Made by a program: the position numbers and the translations under genes. Shown here one piece after another: positions 1 through 5,266 of a stretch of 7,061 bases of DNA. Origin of the DNA: Candidatus Acidiferrales bacterium (GTDB lineage Bacteria; Acidobacteriota; Terriglobia; Acidiferrales; UBA7541). Positions within the stretch are counted from its first letter, which is position 1, and every line of letters begins with the position of its first letter. The stretch covers positions 1-7,061 of the forward strand of contig CATPAM010000345.1 in the NCBI GenBank assembly GCA_955651735.1, written 5' to 3'. The notes under the pieces were generated by a model. The model made no database searches and was not told the DNA's origin. It was given only the letters and a program-made list of their open reading frames with translations.

Positions 1-372
1 GGCTCGGCCTATCCGTTGGAGAAACCGCTGACGATGGAAGTGAAGGGCCGAAACTTGATTGAAGGAGTGCCGCGGACGGTGACGATTGATGACAGCGAAA
101 TTCGCGAATCGCTCGCGGAGTGCGTGGCCACGATCTTGAATGCAATTCGCGTGGCGCTGGAACGCACGCCTCCGGAACTTTCCGCCGACATCAGCGACCG
201 CGGCATCGTGTTAACCGGCGGAGGCGCGCTGCTGAAAAATCTGGACAAGCGCATCCGCGAAGAGACGGGCTTACCGGTTTCGATTGCGGATGATCCGCTG
301 GCTTCGGTGGTGCTGGGCACGGGAAAGATGCTCAGCGACTTCCGGCTGCTGCGGCAGGTTTGCATCGACTAG
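1..372 (+). CDS. mreB: MreB, actin-like rod-shape protein (C-terminal part)
   Basis: This is the last 123 codons of MreB; the 5' part lies outside the window. The reading frame is open from base 1, beginning GSAYPLEKPLTMEV, and ends at TAG 370-372. MreB is a cytoplasmic, membrane-attached, ATP-binding actin homologue whose filaments orient the peptidoglycan elongation machinery. Diagnostic segments are GRNLIEGVPRTVTI, the PPELSADISDRGIVLTGGGA block (the actin-fold nucleotide-binding signature) and the ETGLPV...ADDPL...VLGTGK segment near the end. These match E. coli MreB almost position for position. The C-terminal extension after GTGK (about 14 residues, ending RQVCID) is ordinary for non-proteobacterial MreB. 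mreC follows after 119 bases. Identity is very secure; only the start is unknown. Confidence 0.97.
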   Translation, partial: GSAYPLEKPLTMEVKGRNLIEGVPRTVTIDDSEIRESLAECVATILNAIRVALERTPPELSADISDRGIVLTGGGALLKNLDKRIREETGLPVSIADDPLASVVLGTGKMLSDFRLLRQVCID

Positions 373-380
373 GAAAGTCC

Positions 381-408
381 TTAGTGGTTAGTTGTAAGTT
401 TTTAGTTT
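381..408 (+). repeat. Degenerate 7-base tandem repeat, four units
   Basis: Four back-to-back heptamers follow the mreB stop codon: TTAGTGG (381-387), TTAGTTG (388-394), TAAGTTT (395-401) and TTAGTTT (402-408), with consensus TTAGTTK. The T-rich, C-free tract contrasts sharply with the GC-rich flanking genes. It sits in the 119-base gap between mreB and mreC (373-491), where I see no gene. A weak sigma-70-like pair overlaps it: TTGTAA at 392-397 and GATCAT at 414-419, 16 bases apart, each matching 4 of 6 consensus positions. The repeat is directly visible; any promoter or spacer role is a guess. Confidence 0.6.
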
Positions 409-491
409 CCGACGATCATACAGACAGAGAACTCCAGGCTTACAGCTTTCGCCGAACACAAATTTGATTTGAGAACGAGCTGCGAAGAACA

Positions 492-1400
492 ATGGCGGGC
501 ATTCCCTCTCGACATAAATCGGTGGTACTCCTTGCAGGCGTAATTATCCTGCAAGTGGTGTTGCTAGCCGTACAGATCAAGCGCGACTCGCAGGGGCGGC
601 TGCTGCGCGTGTGGACGGTTGGCGCGGTTTCGCCGTTTCAGCGCGCCGGCGCGAAGGGCATCGGCAACATTCGCGGCACGTGGAGCCATTACTTCGCGCT
701 GCAGAACACCTCGCGCGACAACGAGCAATTGCGCCGGCAAAATGACGAGCTCAAGATGCAAGTGAATCAACTCCAGAGCAAAGCCGCGGAGGCGGACCGG
801 CTCTCGGCGCTGCTGAATTTCCGGCAAGCGCAACGCAATGTACCAATGCTGGCGGCGCGGGTGATCGGCACGAGCGCGGACACCGCCAGCCAGACGGTTT
901 ATCTGGACCGCGGCGAGCGCGACGGAATTCGCCGCAACATGGGTGTGATTACACCGGACGGGGTGGTTGGGAAAGTGATCGAGTCGTATCGCGATACCGC
1001 GCAGGTGCTGCTACTGACGGACAAAGACAGCGGCGTGGGCGCGATGCTGGCGGAATCGCGCATCCAGAGTCCGGTGGGCGGGACGGGCGAGCCGCTGCTC
1101 TCGATGAAATACATTCCGACCGATGACACGGTGAACCTGGGAGAGCACGTGGTGACCAGCGGAATGGATCGCATTTTCCCGCGCGATTTGCCGGTGGGAG
1201 TGGTGACGGAAATCAAAACCGGGCGCCCGTTCCAGCAGGTGCGTGTGCGTCCGGCGGCGAATCTGCAACGGCTTGAAGAAGTGATCGTGCTGCTGACACT
1301 GCACCCGTTGGAGCAGAAGAGAGAAGCGCCGGCTCCGGCGGCGCCGACGGCGGGGACACCCGGCAAGAGCGTGGGTGGGACGGCGGCGGTGAACCCATGA
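492..1400 (+). CDS. mreC: MreC, rod-shape-determining periplasmic scaffold
   Basis: MreC is a bitopic inner-membrane protein. It links cytoplasmic MreB filaments to the periplasmic PBP2/RodA synthase and activates PBP2. The 302-residue product has a short basic N-terminus (GIPSRHKS), one membrane span at about residues 10-27, and a Gln/Asn/Glu-rich coiled coil at about 74-108. A beta-rich MreC domain follows at about 118-272, with the family-typical stretches VYLDRGERDGIRRNMGVITPDGVVG (136-160), VLLLTDKDSGVGAML, VTSGMDRIFPRDLPVG and the end of the barrel near EEVIVLL. The last 25 or so residues form an Ala/Pro/Gly-rich, probably disordered tail. Length is normal for the family. The ATG at 492 is preceded by only a weak purine-rich site (GAAGAA, 484-489). 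The stop codon overlaps the mreD start (ATGA, 1397-1400), so the two are probably translationally coupled. Confidence 0.95.
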   Translation: MAGIPSRHKSVVLLAGVIILQVVLLAVQIKRDSQGRLLRVWTVGAVSPFQRAGAKGIGNIRGTWSHYFALQNTSRDNEQLRRQNDELKMQVNQLQSKAAEADRLSALLNFRQAQRNVPMLAARVIGTSADTASQTVYLDRGERDGIRRNMGVITPDGVVGKVIESYRDTAQVLLLTDKDSGVGAMLAESRIQSPVGGTGEPLLSMKYIPTDDTVNLGEHVVTSGMDRIFPRDLPVGVVTEIKTGRPFQQVRVRPAANLQRLEEVIVLLTLHPLEQKREAPAPAAPTAGTPGKSVGGTAAVNP

Positions 1401-1930
1401 TGAACGACGCCTTCGATCTGCGGCTGGCGGAAACGCACATCGAGGTGCACAAGTTCCGCTCCGGCGCGATCGTTGCCTCCACGTTTCTCGCGTTAGTGCT
1501 CCAGGCATTCGTGCCCGTGTATTTCCCGAAATTTGCGGTACTGGACTTGCCGCTGCTGGTGGTCATTTACTTTGGGCTGAGCCGGCGCAATCCGTCCACC
1601 GGTTTGCTGCTGGGCATGGTGATCGGATTGCTGCAGGACAGCTTGAGCGGGCCGACGGTGCCGCTGGGGCTGTACGGCATCGCGAAAACGATTATCGGGT
1701 ACCTGGCGTCATCGATCGGGGCGCGGCTTGACACCGAGCACCCGGCTGCGCGGTTTGCCTTGACGATGATGTTCCTCGTGGCGCACCAGGGCATCATTAC
1801 CGTGACGCGGCGCCTGCTGCTCGCGGAGCCGGAGCCGTGGTTCACCGTGCGGCTGGCGATTGCCGCAGCGGTGAACGCGGTGGTAGCCGTGGTGCTATTC
1901 ACGATGCTGGACCGGCTGCGCAAGTCCTAA
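1397..1930 (+). CDS. mreD: MreD, rod-shape-determining membrane protein
   Basis: MreD is a small polytopic inner-membrane member of the Rod complex, working with MreC. The 177-residue product has a hydrophilic N-terminus of about 20 residues and then about six hydrophobic segments, roughly at 22-40, 47-61, 68-84, 92-108, 118-138 and 152-171. It ends in a basic tail (DRLRKS). The segment GMVIGLLQDSLSG (73-85) corresponds to the conserved G...D region of the family between the third and fourth spans. The start is ATG 1397 or the adjacent ATG 1400. GGTGA at 1388-1392 lies 4 or 7 bases upstream and is a usable ribosome binding site, and the gene overlaps the mreC stop by 4 bases. In many genomes mrdA would come next; here the convergent thrC does, with only 42 bases between the two stop codons. 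Confidence 0.92.
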   Translation: MMNDAFDLRLAETHIEVHKFRSGAIVASTFLALVLQAFVPVYFPKFAVLDLPLLVVIYFGLSRRNPSTGLLLGMVIGLLQDSLSGPTVPLGLYGIAKTIIGYLASSIGARLDTEHPAARFALTMMFLVAHQGIITVTRRLLLAEPEPWFTVRLAIAAAVNAVVAVVLFTMLDRLRKS

Positions 1931-1972
1931 AAGAGCTACCTTCCTATCTTTCAACGAATCTGCCGCGCGTGA

Positions 1973-3274
1973 TCAATGCGCAAGCAGGAACTGCTTGAAA
2001 TCGTCGTAGTGACTCGAGATTGCTTGCGAAAGTTTGGGCCGCTGGAGGTAGGCGGCGAGACGATCGGGCAATGGCGGGGCGGCGCCAATCGCGCGCGCGA
2101 CAATGTCGGCAAACTTGGCGGGGTGGGCAGTTGCTAATACCAATCCTTGCGCAGGCTCCGGGTGTTCGCCGCGATAGGCTTCCCAGCCGAGGACGCCGAC
2201 GGCGGTGTGCGGGTCCGCGATGTAGCCGAAGCGTTCGTGCAGGGACTTCATGACGATGAGAGTTTCTTCATCAGTGGCGCCGTGACCCCAGATTTCGCGC
2301 TGCACATATTCGAGGCGGTTGCGGCAGAGATCGAGCAGACGCGGAAAATTGTTGGGGCTGCCCACATCCATGGCATTGGAAAACGTGGGCTTCGCCGCAC
2401 GCGGATGAAACTCTCCGGTGCGCAGATATTCGGGAACGACATCGTTGGCGTTGGTAGATGCAACGAAACGCGCGACGGGCAAGCCTATACGCTTGGCGAA
2501 AATTCCCGCGGTGAGGTTGCCGAAATTTCCGCTCGGCACGGAAACGATCAGCGGCACGGAGGCCACCGGGAGCTGGCGATAGGCCGCGACGTGATAGAAC
2601 ATTTGCGGCAGCAAGCGGCCGATATTGATCGAGTTCGCGGAGGTTATAAACGCGCGCTTGTTCAACTCGGCGTCGGAAAAGGCTTGCTTCACCAGCCGCT
2701 GACAATCGTCAAACGTGCCGCTGACTTCCAGAGCAGTGATATTTTCGCCGAGCGTGGTGAATTGTTTTTCCTGCGCTTCGCTGATGCGCTTGGAGGGATA
2801 GAGGATCACCACGCGAATTCCGGATACGCCGAGAAACCCGTGCGCGACGGCGCTGCCAGTGTCGCCGGACGTGGCTACCAGAACGGTCAGCGGCCGCGAC
2901 TCGGAGCGAACGAAATAGCCCATCAAGCGGGCCATGAAGCGCGCGCCAAAATCCTTGAAGGCCAGCGTGGGGCCGTGAAACAGCTCAAGTATGTGCAGAG
3001 CTGGTGAAAGCGAAATCAATTTCACCGGAAAATTGATGGCCTCGCTGACCACCTGCCACAGAATTTCCTCGGGCACTTCCGGGCCGGCAAAAGGCTTGAC
3101 GACCCGAAAGCAGACTTCGGTGAACGGCAAGCGGCGGAACTCTTCCAGCTCTTCGGGGGAGCGGCGCGCGATTTCGACGGGCATGTAAAGCCCGCCATCT
3201 GGTGCGAGCCCGCGAAGCACCGCGCCGCGAAGCGAGGTAAGCGGCGCCTGTCTGGATGTGCTGCGGTACCTCAC
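1973..3274 (-). CDS. thrC: Threonine synthase (PLP-dependent)
   Basis: ThrC converts O-phospho-L-homoserine to L-threonine and phosphate, the last step of threonine synthesis, in the cytoplasm. The 433-residue protein aligns over its full length with the E. coli-type enzyme, including the tail (DDFKQFLLAH). Visible features are the threonine-synthase N-terminal domain (about 1-90), LFHGPTLAFKDFGARF with the PLP-binding lysine at K107, VATSGDTGSAVAHGF (133-147), the SANSINIGRLLPQ segment (212-224), the phosphate-cradle loop PSGNFGN (247-253), and ATAHPAKF (381-388). The start is GTG at 3274-3272; an in-frame TAG a few codons upstream rules out any longer form. That GTG overlaps the stop of the upstream kinase gene by 4 bases (GTGA), with no strong ribosome binding site, so translation is probably coupled. 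The gene converges on mreD. The neighbouring kinase suggests a two-gene unit for phosphohomoserine formation and use. Confidence 0.96.
   Translation of the reverse strand: MRYRSTSRQAPLTSLRGAVLRGLAPDGGLYMPVEIARRSPEELEEFRRLPFTEVCFRVVKPFAGPEVPEEILWQVVSEAINFPVKLISLSPALHILELFHGPTLAFKDFGARFMARLMGYFVRSESRPLTVLVATSGDTGSAVAHGFLGVSGIRVVILYPSKRISEAQEKQFTTLGENITALEVSGTFDDCQRLVKQAFSDAELNKRAFITSANSINIGRLLPQMFYHVAAYRQLPVASVPLIVSVPSGNFGNLTAGIFAKRIGLPVARFVASTNANDVVPEYLRTGEFHPRAAKPTFSNAMDVGSPNNFPRLLDLCRNRLEYVQREIWGHGATDEETLIVMKSLHERFGYIADPHTAVGVLGWEAYRGEHPEPAQGLVLATAHPAKFADIVARAIGAAPPLPDRLAAYLQRPKLSQAISSHYDDFKQFLLAH
1981..1997. terminator. Small perfect hairpin at the mreD/thrC convergence
   Basis: CAAGCAG (1981-1987) and CTGCTTG (1991-1997) form a perfect 7-base-pair stem with a 3-base loop. 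It lies inside the last codons of thrC and 51 bases past the mreD stop. Its position between convergent genes would suit a bidirectional stop. However, no T-run follows on either strand, so it is not a standard intrinsic terminator. The 42 bases between the two stop codons contain no better candidate. Confidence 0.22.
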
Positions 3275-3930
3275 CTGGTGCGTTCCAGCCCGGTGCTAAC
3301 TTTTTCCAGAAAAGCCGCCGCGTCAAGCGCCGTGTCGCGCAATTCCGCGACGGGAACGCTGCAGTGCGCGAGCGCCTCGTAGCTTTGGCGGCGCGCGGCG
3401 ATCAGCGTGGGATAGCAACGCGCGACCGTTTCGCGAGGCGCCTCTCCTTTTTTCGGCTGAAACGCGCCACGCCACAAGACCGGCTTGGGATCGGTGAGAT
3501 AGCGCTGGATCAGGAGCTGTTGCTCAGCGGCCGACGCCGCGAGGTACACGATGGTCATCTGGCGGCGGAGGCGCAGCAAAAGGTTGTTGCCGGTGTAGAT
3601 GACGCTGCCGGTGGTGTCCAGAATGAGCTCGCGGGACGGATTGCGCGCGAGATCGGTGAGGACTTCGTCGAGCGTGGCGATTTCCTCGGCGAGGTACTCG
3701 GCTTCGCGCTGCGCGTAGGTGGGGCTGTCTGGCCAGCCCATCCAGGAGGCGACGCCGGTGGTGCCGGTAAAGCCGCCGCCCAAGCGTATGCGCAGGCGCT
3801 GCTCAATGCGATCGTCACAGCAAAAGGCGGGGTGTCCGGTCTGCGCTAAACGCTTGCTCCAGAAGGTCTTGCCGGTTCCGGACATGCCGATGAGCGCCAA
3901 GCGCAGCGCTGAGGGAATTGGGTCAGCCAT
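3271..3930 (-). CDS. Shikimate-kinase-like P-loop kinase, substrate uncertain
   Basis: Numbered from ATG 3930 (219 residues), the protein opens with a beta strand and Walker A loop LIGMSGTGKT (G15-T22). CCDD (37-40) follows at the position of the DxD substrate/Mg motif of shikimate kinases. Then come ASWMGWPDSPTYAQREAEYL (61-80), LDTTGSV (104-110) where AroK has a Gly-Gly-Gly loop, a LID-like segment DPKPVLW (147-153), and RRQSYEALA (180-188) matching the conserved Arg...Tyr helix. It is longer than AroK (about 170-175 residues). By eye, one shikimate-carboxylate arginine (R58 in the M. tuberculosis enzyme) is not conserved and the Gly loop is changed, so shikimate may not be the substrate. 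It overlaps thrC by 4 bases, making homoserine a plausible alternative substrate. A TTG at 3987 would add 19 Ala/Arg-rich residues; I prefer ATG 3930, although neither start has a clear ribosome binding site. Confidence 0.8.
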   Translation of the reverse strand: MADPIPSALRLALIGMSGTGKTFWSKRLAQTGHPAFCCDDRIEQRLRIRLGGGFTGTTGVASWMGWPDSPTYAQREAEYLAEEIATLDEVLTDLARNPSRELILDTTGSVIYTGNNLLLRLRRQMTIVYLAASAAEQQLLIQRYLTDPKPVLWRGAFQPKKGEAPRETVARCYPTLIAARRQSYEALAHCSVPVAELRDTALDAAAFLEKVSTGLERTR

Positions 3931-4042
3931 GAGAGCGGTACTAGCACGATAACGCGCCCGCGCGGCTAGGAGCAAGTTCCGCGCCAAGAAATCGCGGAAT
4001 TGCTGTAACGCCTGGCTTCCCTAAACGTCTTATGGGTTGAAC
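3931..4042. promoter_or_regulatory. Divergent intergenic region, kinase-thrC and padR
   Basis: These 112 bases separate two divergent genes and must hold the start signals for at least padR, and probably for the kinase-thrC pair. I find no consensus-quality promoter. The best + strand candidate is TTGCTG (4000-4005) with TAAACG (4022-4027), 16 bases apart, and it is weak. GCGCGG (3960-3965) can pair with CCGCGC (3979-3984), and CCGCG (3979-3983) can instead pair with CGCGG (3993-3997). These are two mutually exclusive short stems in a GC-rich tract that may be chance. No clear palindromic PadR operator was seen. Confidence 0.35.
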
Positions 4043-4384
4043 ATGAAAGATAAGAAAGAAAACCCGGGAGACCTGCTGCAGGGCACGCTCGACCTGCTGA
4101 TTCTCAAGGCCCTGGCAAAGGGGTCGATGCACGGCTACGGCGTCGCCGAGTGGATTCACGAGTCTTCGCAGGACGTCCTGCGTGTCGAAGAGGGAGCACT
4201 CTATCCGGCCCTGCATCGGTTGGAGTTACGCGGCTTGCTGGCTTCCGAATGGGGCACGTCGGACAACAATCGTCGCGCCAAGTATTACGCGCTGACCGCA
4301 GCAGGACGAAAGTGGTTGGCGGCAGAAACCGAATACTGGCGGCGGATGTCCGGGGCGGTCGCAAGAGTTTTGCAGACCGCGTAG
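4043..4384 (+). CDS. PadR-family transcriptional regulator (acidobacterial type)
   Basis: A 113-residue winged-helix DNA-binding protein. Family marks are LLQGTLDLLILKAL (11-24), the hallmark HGYGVAEWI (30-38), then EEGALYPALHRLELRGLL (49-66) with the recognition helix, and the wing RRAKYYALTAAGRKWL (77-92). A short C-terminal helix (to 113) would serve for dimerisation, so this is the short PadR form. ATG 4043 is chosen; an in-frame TTG lies at 4037, and GGG at 4034-4036 is a weak ribosome binding site. In Acidobacteria this PadR subfamily (TIGR03433, as I recall it) typically sits just upstream of ADOP-type permease genes. Here the permease remnant begins 6 bases after the PadR stop. PadR proteins usually repress their own operon and respond to small ligands, but the target here appears destroyed. 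The gene itself looks intact. Confidence 0.93.
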   Translation: MKDKKENPGDLLQGTLDLLILKALAKGSMHGYGVAEWIHESSQDVLRVEEGALYPALHRLELRGLLASEWGTSDNNRRAKYYALTAAGRKWLAAETEYWRRMSGAVARVLQTA

Positions 4385-4390
4385 GAGCAC

Positions 4391-4920
4391 ATGGTGCGGG
4401 CCTCGGTTAACGAGCTCTGGCTTCGAATCAATTCGCTGCTCAGGCACGAGCAGCTTGACCGCGACCTGGAAGATGAACTCGCATATCACCTGGACAGGCG
4501 CGTGCAGAAAAATCTCGAAGCGGGCATGAAGGCGCAAGAAGCATTTTGCTGATGATATTTGCGGCTTTGGCGCTGCTGCTGGCCAGCGTGGGAATTTACG
4601 GCGTGCTTTCCTATCTCGTCGGCCAGCGCATTCCGGAGATCGGCATTCGCTTGGCGCTCGGAGCGCAGCGTGACGACGTGCTGCGATTAATCCTCGGCGA
4701 AGGCTTGCGCATGGCGTTCCTGGGCGTCGCGATCGGACTGGCGGGAGCGCTGGCGCTAAGCCGCCTGCTCGCGGACTTGCTATTTGGAATCAGCGCAGCC
4801 GATCCTGTCACCTTCGCGGGCGTCGCGGTCCTTTTAACCGCGATAGCGATCGCCGCCTGCTACATCCCTGCGCGGCGAGCCATGCGCGTCGACCCCATAG
4901 TGGCGCTGCGCTACGAATGA
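4391..4920 (+). pseudogene. Internally deleted ADOP/MacB-FtsX-type permease remnant
   Basis: Intact ADOP permeases are roughly 800 residues, with a short N-terminal segment and two FtsX-type permease domains. Here only the ends survive. ATG 4391 (AGGAG at 4383-4387, overlapping the PadR stop) opens 53 codons with the typical start: ELWLRINSLLRHEQLDRDLE, then a DELAYHL...KNLEAGMKAQEA pattern. The frame ends at TGA 4550-4552. From about 4543, in a different frame, the characteristic C-terminus begins: IFAALALLLASVGIYGVLSY, QRIPEIGIRLALGAQRDDVL, a second span near FLGVAIGLAGALALSRLL, a third near VTFAGVAVLLTAIAIAACY, and the terminal PARRAMRVDPIVALRYE. Roughly 600 or more residues are missing between the two parts, with a frame change at the junction (about 4538-4546). 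ATG 4552 overlaps the TGA and could start a 122-residue, three-span fragment, but a working transporter is unlikely. Confidence 0.85.
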
Positions 4921-5266
4921 GTCATGGTCCCTCCCCCACATGCGAAATGCCGAGCCCTAGTGCCGCGGAGGAACCTGTACTTGCGGACGGCTTGCGGCTT
5001 GCCCTCCGCAGGTGTTACGTTTTCTAGGACTTGGCCGAGGTTCGGAAGGCACAGTCCGGCGGTCGGGAGAGCTCCGAAGATTTATTCGAAATTTTTCTTT
5101 GCCGAAATTTGAGAGATTTCTCCAAGAACATTTCGAGACCCACGCTGTGCATGTGATTCGTGACGCGAGACGGTCCCGGGCAAGATCCCGGGGAGGGCGG
5201 CGAACAGCCCTGAAATAGCGCGGCTTCCTGGCAGCCGACGACGAGAGACTCGCGCGCGGGGTTTGC
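4921..5266. other. 346-base gene-poor region upstream of mrdA
   Basis: No convincing gene was seen on either strand; the short open frames have arginine/serine-rich translations typical of noise. Several local structures are visible. GCGGAGG (4965-4971) pairs with CCTCCGC (5003-5009), while ACCTG (4973-4977) can pair with CAGGT (5009-5013), a crossing or alternative arrangement. CTTGCGG occurs at 4980-4986 and 4991-4997. GGACT (5027-5031) and AGTCC (5053-5057) enclose a small CCGA/TCGG hairpin (5035-5045). An AT-rich island (about 5080-5135) carries CGAAATTT twice (5087-5094 and 5103-5110). It is the most promoter-like stretch for mrdA, but no good -35/-10 pair is evident. The region may mark one edge of the rearrangement. 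Confidence 0.45.
5175..5211 (+). repeat. Two adjacent short inverted repeats before mrdA
   Basis: CCCGGG (5175-5180) and CCCGGG (5187-5192) flank a 6-base loop and form a 6-base-pair GC stem. Immediately after, AGGGC (5194-5198) and GCCCT (5207-5211) form a second stem with an 8-base loop. The second stem ends 55 bases before the proposed mrdA start. Neither is followed by a T-run, so they are not typical intrinsic terminators. They could stall read-through from the padR side or fold in the mrdA leader. Confidence 0.4.

Noticed and set aside
1981..1997. Strong intrinsic terminator for mreD/thrC
   Set aside because: The 7-base-pair stem is real but no T-run follows on either strand, so it is listed only as a weak candidate.
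2147..3007. Long + strand open frame (286 codons) inside thrC
   Set aside because: It lies antisense to thrC, whose full-length homology and catalytic motifs are unambiguous. The translation has no recognisable domain, and long antisense frames are common in GC-rich genes.
3256..3849. + strand open frame opposite the kinase gene (197 codons)
   Set aside because: It is antisense to the P-loop kinase; its Arg/Gly/Ala-rich translation has no family resemblance.
3931..3987. N-terminal extension of the kinase to a TTG at 3987
   Set aside because: It adds only 19 Ala/Arg/Leu residues ahead of a normal kinase N-terminus, and neither start has a good ribosome binding site, so the ATG at 3930 is the simpler choice.
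5012..5218. Possible small gene upstream of mrdA (68 codons)
   Set aside because: It has no ATG start and no ribosome binding site, the composition is arginine-rich, and no homology was recognised.
1931..5266. Insertion sequence, integrative element or CRISPR array as the cause of the split cluster
   Set aside because: No transposase, integrase, terminal inverted repeats, att-like duplications or regularly spaced repeats were seen.
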